17,186 bases of DNA from an uncultured Clostridia bacterium. Lineage in GTDB: Bacteria; Bacillota; Clostridia; TANB77; CAG-508. Shown here piece by piece: positions 7,745 to 14,635 of the stretch. The stretch is taken from NCBI GenBank assembly GCA_944390505.1, contig CALXQF010000012.1:1-17186 (forward strand), written 5' to 3'. Position 1 is the first letter of the stretch. Each line of letters opens with the position of its first letter. Under the pieces are notes generated by a model. That model did no database searches and had not been told where the DNA came from. It was given only the letters and a program-made list of their open reading frames with translations. A program made the translations under genes and the position numbers.

Positions 7745-8029
7745 TTATTCTTCTACTTTTACAGTAATAAATTTAATTACTTCATCAATAATTCTGTAGT
7801 TTCTTTCTAGTTCAGCAATTAAATTAGGATTAGCTTCAAAGTTAATAACAATATAATATCCTTCTTTATTCTTTTTTACTTCATAAGCTAATTTTTTCTT
7901 GCCAAGTTCTTCAATTTTTTCTACTTTACCGTCATGATTGATAATATCTGTAAATACTTGAGATAGTTCTTTTACTTTCTCTTCTTCAACAGATGGATCA
8001 ATAATGACAACACTTTCGTATTTGTTCAT
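7745..8029 (-). CDS. rpsF: 30S ribosomal protein S6
   Basis: Small-subunit protein that pairs with S18. The 94-residue sequence starts MNKYESVVIIDPSVEEEKV and contains ELGKKKLAYEVKKNKEGYYIVINFEA, the typical S6 pattern, ending EVIKFITVKVEE. It has a near-perfect ribosome binding site AAGGAGGTGA six bases upstream of the ATG. First gene of the operon; promoter at 8106-8134. Confidence 0.97.
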   Translation of the reverse strand: MNKYESVVIIDPSVEEEKVKELSQVFTDIINHDGKVEKIEELGKKKLAYEVKKNKEGYYIVINFEANPNLIAELERNYRIIDEVIKFITVKVEE

Positions 8030-8035
8030 TATATT

Positions 8036-8045
8036 TCACCTCCTT
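8036..8045 (-). promoter_or_regulatory. Strong ribosome binding site of rpsF
   Basis: AAGGAGGTGA on the minus strand is fully complementary to the 3' end of Firmicute 16S rRNA and lies six bases before the rpsF ATG. Confidence 0.9.
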
Positions 8046-8105
8046 ATGGATTATAACCTGCATAAATATTGCAAGTAAGGAATTTCTTTCCTATTTAACG
8101 TTACT

Positions 8106-8134
8106 ATTGTAACACAGTTTTGGTAAAAGTTCAA
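8106..8134 (-). promoter_or_regulatory. Sigma-A promoter of rpsF-ssb-rpsR
   Basis: On the minus strand TTGAAC (8134-8129) and TACAAT (8111-8106) are separated by exactly 17 bases. The predicted start near 8099 leaves a leader of about 70 bases. The leader contains AGGAA/TTCCT and CUUGCA/UGCAGG hairpins, but I could not recognise the S6:S18-binding CCG motif. Confidence 0.7.
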
Positions 8135-8198
8135 GTATTTTGTTAATTTTCATACCTAGCTTTTGAAATTAAAAGATATAGTTCAATTTTGGGTGGAT

Positions 8199-8852
8199 TT
8201 ATTTTAAAATTTCACTTTGATGTACTTCTTTATATATAGACTGTTTTATTCTAATTATTTTTTCATTTTGGATTACTAAATACCACAAATAAATCAATAT
8301 CAAAACAAAAGCGATGTTGTGAATATATAAAATTAAGATACTAGTAGCAATAGTTAATAAAATTACTGTAGCTCTTCCTACACTACTGATAACATAATAA
8401 GCCGCTTCTTTTCCTTTTATAATATGTATCACTTGTTCTAAAATTCCACCACCATCTAAAGGATAAATGGGTAATAAGTTAAAAATAGCTAATAATAAGT
8501 TGGCATATATCATTGTAGTTGTATTAGGAAGATGGCTAATACCTAGTAATAGTATCATGATAATATTTGTAAGTGGACCTGCTAATGCTATCCATATTTT
8601 TTTAATGCAAAGGAGGTTTCCATTTTTTATTTTTTGATTATAGTCTTCTACATACGACTGAAAACTTAACCTGAATCCTAATGGATTGATTTTTATGCTA
8701 TCTATTTTGAATCCTAGTGCTAGTCCAAATAGTAAATGTCCTAACTCATGAACAAATGCAAAAAGCATGACTAAAGCATATATTTCAATTTGCTTCGTTA
8801 TATAGAATAAAAAGGCAAATAAAAATATTTTTAAATCTATTTTTATATTCAT
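8199..8852 (-). CDS. spoIVFB: Site-2 membrane metalloprotease, SpoIVFB-like (M50)
   Basis: Intramembrane zinc protease. In Bacillus SpoIVFB cleaves pro-sigma-K in the mother cell. The HExxH motif is HELGH (residues 35-39) in the second membrane segment, and the third ligand is D133 in NLLPIYPLDGG; ALAGPLTN (89-96) is also typical of the family. There are about five or six membrane segments. At 217 residues it is shorter than B. subtilis SpoIVFB (288) because it lacks the C-terminal CBS domain. It lies 86 bases after the SpoIVFA-like gene, the same order as in the spoIVF operon, which supports this over other M50 proteases. AGGGAG precedes the ATG. Confidence 0.82.
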   Translation of the reverse strand: MNIKIDLKIFLFAFLFYITKQIEIYALVMLFAFVHELGHLLFGLALGFKIDSIKINPLGFRLSFQSYVEDYNQKIKNGNLLCIKKIWIALAGPLTNIIMILLLGISHLPNTTTMIYANLLLAIFNLLPIYPLDGGGILEQVIHIIKGKEAAYYVISSVGRATVILLTIATSILILYIHNIAFVLILIYLWYLVIQNEKIIRIKQSIYKEVHQSEILK

Positions 8853-8938
8853 ACATCTACTCCCTCAAACCCATATGTTATTTTATAGCTTTATATTTCG
8901 TAATTGATTTTAATTACTATCTTTTTATATACTACTTT

Positions 8939-9919
8939 TTAGGTCTTTGCCCAACTTACCACTAATTCTGGATCTACTGTTCTATCTTCTCTTCTAATTT
9001 CAAAATGTAAGTGTGGTCCTGTAGTATTTCCAGTATTACCTGAAAGAGCTATTTGTTGTCCTTTTTTTACTGTTTCACCTTCTTTTACTAAAATTTTACT
9101 ACAATGTGCATAAATAGTAGTAATATCTTGGTTGACTATTTTTACATGAGTTCCGTAGTCTCCTTCATTTGAAACAACCGTTACTTTACCTTCCATAGCC
9201 GCAACAATACTAGTTCCTTCATCTACCCCTATATCAATTCCTTGGTGATTTTCTGATATAATCTCCGTTGGTTCTCTTTTTCCGTAACGTGATGTAATTT
9301 GTCCTTGCAGAGGTAATCCTATGTCAAAATTTTCTTTAATGTATTGTGCATCTATTTGCATTTGCGTTTTTTCACTGGAATCTTCTGAGGCAGTAGCTAT
9401 TACTTCTTCATTTGTGTTTGCCCCTCCTATTCCAGTTGTTTGATTATTAGTTTCTTGGCTTTCATTTTCTTCATTATTATTTTTTACTTCATTTGTCTCG
9501 GTTGTATTTTGTTCTGTATTTGATTCTCCATTTTCTTGTTCATTGGTTTGATGATTATTTCCATTACTCCACCAGTCTGTTATAAAACTAAATTGTTCTT
9601 GATGTTTTTGAAAAAAAGTACTTACTTGGCTTGATAATGCTTGAAAATTAATATCTTTATTTAAAATTTCTTTTGTTTTATTAATCACATCTTCTGAAAA
9701 TAAATAGTTGGCTTCTTTTATCAAAGAAAAAATTAAATAGATTAGAATACAAATTAAAATTTGTAATACCATTTTTTTATAAAAAGAAAACTGTCTTTTT
9801 TCTTTCCCATCTTTTACTTGAGAACTAGGCATTCTAATACCAGATTGATTTGCCTTTCTACGATAATAGATTTCTTCTGCTCTTCTAATTCTTTCTTCTG
9901 CCGAAATGGTTTTCTCCAC
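8939..9919 (-). CDS. spoIVFA: Membrane-anchored M23/LytM protein, SpoIVFA-like
   Basis: In Bacillus SpoIVFA holds SpoIVFB inactive at the outer forespore membrane until signalled. Layout: a basic cytoplasmic N-terminus (1-48, with AEERIRRAEEIYYRRK), one membrane segment (50-67), a short helical part, an Asn/Glu/Thr-rich linker (about 117-185), and a C-terminal LytM domain (200-326). The LytM zinc ligands are all present: H225 and D229 in NHQGID and H305 in HLHFE, with H272 and H303 as active-site partners, so it may be a working peptidase. The start is GTG at 9919 after AGGAAGAGGTG. The downstream M50 gene favours SpoIVFA over SpoIIQ; SpoIIQ remains an alternative. Confidence 0.72.
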   Translation of the reverse strand: MEKTISAEERIRRAEEIYYRRKANQSGIRMPSSQVKDGKEKRQFSFYKKMVLQILICILIYLIFSLIKEANYLFSEDVINKTKEILNKDINFQALSSQVSTFFQKHQEQFSFITDWWSNGNNHQTNEQENGESNTEQNTTETNEVKNNNEENESQETNNQTTGIGGANTNEEVIATASEDSSEKTQMQIDAQYIKENFDIGLPLQGQITSRYGKREPTEIISENHQGIDIGVDEGTSIVAAMEGKVTVVSNEGDYGTHVKIVNQDITTIYAHCSKILVKEGETVKKGQQIALSGNTGNTTGPHLHFEIRREDRTVDPELVVSWAKT

Positions 9920-9955
9920 AAAAATACACCTCTTCCTTTGTAGCTTCTTGCTTCA

Positions 9956-9984
9956 TTTATATGTGAGAAAGAGATGTTTTATTC
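9956..9984 (-). promoter_or_regulatory. Possible sigma-E promoter for the spoIVF-like pair
   Basis: On the minus strand GAATAAA (9984-9978) and CATATAAA (9963-9956) are 14 bases apart. They match the sigma-E consensus (KMATATT, 14-15 bases, CATACAWT) at five of seven and six of eight positions. In B. subtilis the spoIVF operon is read by sigma-E. A match by chance in AT-rich DNA is possible. Confidence 0.35.
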
Positions 9985-10008
9985 TTGCATAACGCAATAT
10001 TTTTCAAA

Positions 10009-10377
10009 CTATATAACAAAACATAAAATTATACTAACAGCCAAACAGCTAATTAATATACTATTAATCGTTTTTAATCTTTTACATTTCTTTTTTAATT
10101 TTTGAATTGATTGATTTTCTTTTTTGTTTCTATTTTCTATTTTTGAAATATATTCTGCAATTAACATTTGTGCTTCCTTAATTATGTAGTCTTTTGATCT
10201 TTCATGAGTATTTTTCTCTTCATTAATTGACTGTATTTGCTTTTGCGTTTCTTCTATGTCAATTAATTGTACCTTTTGCATTTTTTGATTTTCTTTTAGC
10301 ACAACAATTGCCTCTTCTACTAAATTAGATGGCAAATCTTTCAAAACCACAATATTCTTTAAATTACTTGTATCCAT
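10009..10377 (-). CDS. Tail-anchored coiled-coil protein of unknown function
   Basis: I do not recognise this family. The 122-residue protein starts MDTSNLKNIVVLKDLPSN, followed by long charged helices with heptad-like spacing (about residues 28-100; QKQIQSINEEK, KKENQSIQKLKKKCKRLK) and a single C-terminal hydrophobic segment (104-122) ending in VI. This predicts a cytoplasmic coiled coil anchored in the membrane by its tail. The frame extends to a GTG at 10389, but that codon overlaps the ribosome binding site GTGGAGGT, which is correctly placed for the ATG at 10377. It lies between yyaC and the spoIVFA-like gene, so a role in sporulation is possible but unproven. Confidence 0.75.
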   Translation of the reverse strand: MDTSNLKNIVVLKDLPSNLVEEAIVVLKENQKMQKVQLIDIEETQKQIQSINEEKNTHERSKDYIIKEAQMLIAEYISKIENRNKKENQSIQKLKKKCKRLKTINSILISCLAVSIILCFVI

Positions 10378-10549
10378 TTCTACCTCCACTTTTGTTTATT
10401 CTTTATTCTCATTTTTTCCACTTTTCTCATTTTTATACAATTGATTTTATTTTTCTATTTTTATACAAGTAATTTCTTCTCTATCTTGACTATTTTTTTA
10501 TTTTTAATTCATTACAAATGCTTTATTCCATTTTATATCATTTTCTTTT

Positions 10550-10981
10550 CTAAAATAAAAAGTTGTAACTTACCTGATTGGCCACTTTTTCTGCTAACTT
10601 ATCTATTTGAAATGTTGTCCAATTTGGTATATAATTTTGGTTTCCTATTATTGTTTTAATATTAAAGTGTGCGGGGAAATAAAGTTCTTTGCCAAATGCC
10701 TTTCCCATTTTTATTCCCCCTAAATTATAATAAGTATTACCTATCTCTTCGTCTTTGCCAATAGCAGAATCAATTAAAATCATTTGTTGTTGATAATAAG
10801 GTGGTAACTGTTTTAATGTTTCTTCTGCATTTTTAAAATGTATTGGCTTTCTCATTGTTCCCAATACTCTTACTTTTGAAAAATGTTCTAACCTTTTTTG
10901 CAATTTTTCCCCTACTCTTGGTCCAAAAGAATCTGCTATCAGCTTATTTGTCCCAATACAGATAAAAATATACTCTTCCAT
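10550..10981 (-). CDS. yyaC: YyaC-like spore protein (DUF1256)
   Basis: The N-terminus EEYIFICIGTNKLIADSFGP followed by RVGEKL matches the DUF1256/YyaC signature (CIGTDRSTGD.LGP.VG), and VLGTMRKPIHFKNAEETL follows as in the family (VYGTL..PVHA.NL). YyaC is a spore-associated protein with a fold like that of hydrogenase-maturation proteases; its substrate is not established. The usual aspartate of GTD is replaced by asparagine (GTN). At 143 residues it is shorter than B. subtilis YyaC (about 200). GGAAGGAAG precedes the ATG. It follows the F-subunit-like gene by 27 bases, so the two are probably cotranscribed. Confidence 0.8.
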   Translation of the reverse strand: MEEYIFICIGTNKLIADSFGPRVGEKLQKRLEHFSKVRVLGTMRKPIHFKNAEETLKQLPPYYQQQMILIDSAIGKDEEIGNTYYNLGGIKMGKAFGKELYFPAHFNIKTIIGNQNYIPNWTTFQIDKLAEKVANQVSYNFLF

Positions 10982-11008
10982 TTCTTCCTTCCTTTTCTAT
11001 TTATCATA

Positions 11009-11254
11009 TTATCGTTTGCTAAAAGAAATGACTATTTTAACATCTTTATCTTTTTGATATTTTTTAATAATATCCTCTGAAAAACCAGCTACTTCATTAG
11101 ATAAAATAATGGTGTCATAATGTTTTTGTATTAATTTTCTCATGGTCTCGTCTGTTTGTTCTAAGTCTTTTAACGTAATTACCTCTAGCCCTAATGCTTG
11201 CGGTAATCGAAAACTCTCCTGATCTTTTTCGTATTTAATCCAAGATACCTTCAT
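11009..11254 (-). CDS. Orphan small protein resembling V-type ATP synthase subunit F
   Basis: The 81-residue product (from ATG 11254) alternates strands and helices: MKVSWIKY, then SFRLPQALGLEVITLKD, then TDETMRKLIQ, KHYDTIILSNEVAGF and KDVKIVISFSKR. This order and the FRL...G.EV....D...E pattern followed by YDTIIL..E resembles the NtpF/AtpF F-subunit fold of V/A-type ATPases, which is Rossmann-like. No other V-ATPase genes are present, so it is an orphan domain. A GTG at 11263 is also in frame, but AAAGGAAG lies eight bases before ATG 11254. It is 27 bases upstream of yyaC. Remote resemblance only; function unknown. Confidence 0.6.
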   Translation of the reverse strand: MKVSWIKYEKDQESFRLPQALGLEVITLKDLEQTDETMRKLIQKHYDTIILSNEVAGFSEDIIKKYQKDKDVKIVISFSKR

Positions 11255-11314
11255 ATAGCCCACTTCCTTTTACATTTTTATATTTCAAAGAATGGAATAT
11301 TTTATTCTTATGAA

Positions 11315-11357
11315 AAAATAAAATTAGTTTGAAAAAATTACAAACTAATTTTATTTT
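11315..11357 (-). terminator. Terminator after the DUF4116 gene
   Basis: A perfect 17-bp stem (11315-11331 with 11341-11357) encloses a 9-base loop. On the minus strand the trailing arm is TTTTATTTTTTCAT. It separates the nrdD-like unit from the F-like/yyaC genes. Confidence 0.8.
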
Positions 11358-11392
11358 CTGACATTTTATCATTTTTATACATTATTTTGTTT

Positions 11393-11917
11393 TTATCCTT
11401 CTGGCGGATTTAGAATTGCTTGAATCTCATCATCTTGTTTCAATTCTTCTACTCCTATATATTCTTTTGCTCTTTTATCTTGTTTAATTGCTTCTAATAC
11501 AATTTTTTTTTCACTTCTTAATCGCTTGCTAGCATATTTTAAAATCAGTCCTTTATTTGTTACAGCTTCTAATACTACATCTTCATCATCTCTTAATTCC
11601 TTAGAAGCATAATATAAAATCTGCCCATCCACTTTACAACCAGCTAAAATAAGTTCCTTATCTCCTCGTAATTTTTCACTTGCATAGCAAGCTGTCCAGC
11701 CTACTTTAGAAACAGAGTTCATGACAACTTCTTTGTCATTTTTTAATCTATCACTTGCAAATTCTAACGCTACAGGGTTTTGCGCGATTGCTACTAGTAC
11801 TACTTCTTTGTCGTCTTTTAGTTCTTCTGATACTATATCTAATAATTTCCCATCTTGTTTCAATTGCTTTAACACATATTCTTTGTTATTAGCTTGACTG
11901 GTGTCAAATTCATCCAT
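11393..11917 (-). CDS. DUF4116 repeat protein (174 aa)
   Basis: Contains five tandem 25-residue units at residues 31-55, 56-80, 81-105, 106-130 and 131-155. Each unit follows the pattern xxLKxDKEVVLxAVxxxGxxLxYAS; the third and fifth are most diverged. This is the DUF4116 repeat, seen in many proteins of gut Firmicutes and protists; no biochemical role is known to me. An unstructured acidic N-terminus (MDEFDTSQANNK) and a short tail ending NPPEG flank the repeats. No signal peptide or membrane segment. AGGGAGAG precedes the ATG. It lies 19 bases after the signal-peptide protein gene and probably shares its transcript with the nrdD-like gene. Confidence 0.85.
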   Translation of the reverse strand: MDEFDTSQANNKEYVLKQLKQDGKLLDIVSEELKDDKEVVLVAIAQNPVALEFASDRLKNDKEVVMNSVSKVGWTACYASEKLRGDKELILAGCKVDGQILYYASKELRDDEDVVLEAVTNKGLILKYASKRLRSEKKIVLEAIKQDKRAKEYIGVEELKQDDEIQAILNPPEG

Positions 11918-11936
11918 TGCACTCTCTCCCTTATAT

Positions 11937-12254
11937 TTAATAACGTGTTTTATACCACCATGTAATTAAAATCGTAATAATAGCAATTGTAATTACTACA
12001 ATAATAGTAACAATTACATTACGCGGATCTCTTCTTTGTACTTGATTATTTTCTAAATTTTGTAATATTTCTTCTATTTCTTCATGACTTGCATTATCTT
12101 CATCATTCTGATATTCTATATTTTGTTGTATTTGTGTTACATTCAATTGGTTTTCTAATATTCCATTATTAGAAGTAGCAAATACACTTCCTGCTAATGC
12201 TAAACTAATTGCTATGATAATTAATAAAATTGGTATTACAATTTGTTTTTTCAT
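11937..12254 (-). CDS. Small membrane protein with signal peptide and C-terminal anchor
   Basis: I do not recognise this 105-residue protein. Residues 1-26 are a typical signal peptide (MKKQIVIPILLIIIAISLALAG, with a likely signal peptidase site after VFA). Residues 27-75 are polar and rich in N, Q and E. A second hydrophobic segment (79-99) is followed by WWYKTRY. This predicts an exported, C-terminally anchored protein with a small extracytoplasmic loop. The ribosome binding site is AAGGGA. It starts 27 bases after the nrdD-like stop and ends 19 bases before the DUF4116 gene, so the three form one unit. Function unknown. Confidence 0.75.
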   Translation of the reverse strand: MKKQIVIPILLIIIAISLALAGSVFATSNNGILENQLNVTQIQQNIEYQNDEDNASHEEIEEILQNLENNQVQRRDPRNVIVTIIVVITIAIITILITWWYKTRY

Positions 12255-12281
12255 AGGTATTCCCTTCTTTTTTATTATTTC

Positions 12282-14459
12282 TTACTCTATTTTTGAATGA
12301 ATTGTCACATATCCAATTCCATTTTCTTTCATAGTATGAATTAATTCCATCATATTTTCTGTATCTTTTGGCACATCTTTATCTAATGTTAAGTCAAGGA
12401 TATGTCCTCCATTTGTCAATTTATGATATGGAGCTTCTAATTTTATCTTATCTTCTATCTTTATTTTTGAAGATTCTGGTAAGTGAAAAGAGCTCGTGTA
12501 ATATTCTTTATCTGTAATTCCTTTTAATTTTCCGTAAATTGCTTGATCCAACTTAATAAATTTACCTGCTAATCTTTCTGATGGTGTTGCTATTAGGGTA
12601 AAGTTCAAATTATATTTTTGAGAATATTCATCACATTTTTTTCTCATAAATTGTATAATTTTAATTCCCAATTTTTGTGATTCTTCACTTTCGCCATGGT
12701 GTTTTCCTGTTAATGCTTTTAAACATTCTGCAAGTCCAATAAATCCAATCGATAAAGTTCCATGTTTTAACACTTTTTTGAGATTATCTGTACTTTTTAA
12801 TTTTTCACTATCTATCCAAATTCCTTGTCCCATCAAAAATGGAAAATTATAAGCTCTTTTTTTACATTGCACTTCAAATCTTTCTATTAACTGATCTCTT
12901 ACTAAATCAAGCTTTTCTTCTAGTTCTTCCCAAAATCCATGCATATCAGCTTTTTCATCTGCTACTATGCCATGTTTAATTCCTATCCTTGGTAAATTAA
13001 TCGATGTAACAGATAAGTTTCCCCTTCCTGTTGTTATGACTTTATTTTCGTCTACTATATTTGAAATAATTCTAGTACCATATTCCATATATGCTACTTC
13101 TGTATGATAATTTTCTTGTTTATAAAATTCTTTATTATATGGAACGTCTATAAAAGAAAAGTTTACTATTTGCCTTTTTATAGAAATACTACATGCCAAC
13201 TCTAGTAAGTCATAATTAGGATCTTTCGGTTTAAAATTCACTCCATCTTTTACTTTAAAAATAGTAATTGGAAAAATGAGAACAGACTGTTTTTCTAATT
13301 CTTGATTTATCGCATTTAAAAGATTATCAATTACCATTCTTCCCTCTGGTGAAGTGTCTGTTCCTAAATTAATAGAAGAATAGGATAATTTTGCTCCACC
13401 TTTTGCATTCATCGTATTTAAATGATGAATTAATGTTTCCATTGCTTGGTAAGTAAGCTCATTTGTCTTCTCTAATGCCTTTTTATAGGAAATTTGAAAT
13501 AATCTTTTTAGCCCTTCTGATTCCCTACAATATTTGTCAAAGATACTTACATCAAATTCAATTGTATTAATCTTTTCAATTTCTCTTTCGATTCCATTCA
13601 CTGCAATAAATTTATCAAAATCAGTTAATTGCAAATAGTCAAAAACTAGCTGTTTAAATACCTTTTTGAAAGTTTTTAGTACACCTGGTGCCATGTAATA
13701 GTCAAAAGCCGGAATACTTTGTCCTCCATGTTGATCATTTTGATTAGCTTGTATTGCAATAGCTGTTGCTGTCACATAGGACATAATGTTATTGGGTTCT
13801 TCTACTAGTCCATGTCCTGTAAAAAATCCATCTTCAAACAATTTTTGAAGGTCTATTTGACAACATGTGGTAGTTCCCATTGGTAAAAAGTCCATATCAT
13901 GTACATAAATATCCCCATTTTCATGTGCATCAGAAAATTTCTTTTTCATTAAATAGGTAATAGCAAATTGTCTAGAAATAGTACTACCATATTGAAACAT
14001 AGTTCCCATAGATGTATTGCTATCACTTCTGTTTTCTTTTTTTACCTCTTCTTCATTCGCAGACTTTAATCCTAAATCTTCTAACGCTTTTAAAAACTTA
14101 TGTTGTTTTTTTTCATCAAAGAATAATTGCCTAGATTGTGCTCTTTTTTCTCTATAAGTAGAAAATGCTTCATATACATCTTGGTATCCACTATTTTTTA
14201 GTTCTTCTTCTATTAAGTCTTGGATTTCTTCAATTTTAATTCTTTCACCATCTAGTTTTCCAATTCTGGATAATACTTTTGTATAAACTTTATTGACATC
14301 AGTTTCGTCATATTTAGAGTCTTTCCCTTCTTCTTTTACAATATCATAAAATCCTTTTTGAATAGCCAATGCAATTTTTGCTCCATCAAATTCTACTTTT
14401 TTTCCGTCCCTTTTTACTACTATCTTATTTGCTACTTTTTCTGGTACTTCTATTAACAT
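12282..14459 (-). CDS. nrdD: NrdD-family protein lacking glycyl-radical domain and thiyl cysteine (probable pseudoenzyme)
   Basis: Homologous over most of its length to anaerobic ribonucleoside-triphosphate reductase. An ATP-cone lies at residues 13-105 (VVKRDGKKVEFDGAKIA). The body keeps family motifs: YVHDMDFLPMGTTTCCQIDL (C199/C200), SSINLGTDTSPEGR (361-374), GRGNLSVTSINLPRIG and EAPYHKLTNGGH. Two essentials are missing. The region normally reading YMGCRTR, whose Cys carries the thiyl radical, reads YMEYGTR (Y460 at the Cys position). The protein stops at GIGYVTIHSKIE, before the usual CxxC zinc site and RRITGYL glycyl-radical motif; the stop is followed directly by the next gene's ribosome binding site. 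No nrdG is nearby. The frame is intact for 725 residues, so the coding sequence is maintained. AGGAGG precedes the ATG. Confidence 0.9.
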   Translation of the reverse strand: MLIEVPEKVANKIVVKRDGKKVEFDGAKIALAIQKGFYDIVKEEGKDSKYDETDVNKVYTKVLSRIGKLDGERIKIEEIQDLIEEELKNSGYQDVYEAFSTYREKRAQSRQLFFDEKKQHKFLKALEDLGLKSANEEEVKKENRSDSNTSMGTMFQYGSTISRQFAITYLMKKKFSDAHENGDIYVHDMDFLPMGTTTCCQIDLQKLFEDGFFTGHGLVEEPNNIMSYVTATAIAIQANQNDQHGGQSIPAFDYYMAPGVLKTFKKVFKQLVFDYLQLTDFDKFIAVNGIEREIEKINTIEFDVSIFDKYCRESEGLKRLFQISYKKALEKTNELTYQAMETLIHHLNTMNAKGGAKLSYSSINLGTDTSPEGRMVIDNLLNAINQELEKQSVLIFPITIFKVKDGVNFKPKDPNYDLLELACSISIKRQIVNFSFIDVPYNKEFYKQENYHTEVAYMEYGTRIISNIVDENKVITTGRGNLSVTSINLPRIGIKHGIVADEKADMHGFWEELEEKLDLVRDQLIERFEVQCKKRAYNFPFLMGQGIWIDSEKLKSTDNLKKVLKHGTLSIGFIGLAECLKALTGKHHGESEESQKLGIKIIQFMRKKCDEYSQKYNLNFTLIATPSERLAGKFIKLDQAIYGKLKGITDKEYYTSSFHLPESSKIKIEDKIKLEAPYHKLTNGGHILDLTLDKDVPKDTENMMELIHTMKENGIGYVTIHSKIE

Positions 14460-14635
14460 ATCTTCCCTCCTTTTTTCTTCTTTTGTTTCATTGATTATAA
14501 TTATTTTTATGTATTTCTATTTTAATATATCTTTTTCATTGCGTTTTACTAGTTACTTTTTTGTTTATCTAATAGCAATTTTATTATATAGTTACATTTT
14601 AAAATAGTCAAATGATTTAGTTTGAATATTTTTTA

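Noticed and set aside
8036..8099. Possible S6:S18 autoregulatory leader upstream of rpsF.
   Set aside because: Small hairpins exist, but I could not find the CCG motif used by known S6:S18 leaders; not called as a riboregulator.
14460..14635. Search for nrdG, the missing NrdD C-terminus or a clear promoter upstream of the nrdD-like gene.
   Set aside because: Only AT-rich sequence with a lone TATAAT (14499-14494, minus strand) and no acceptable -35; no coding potential.
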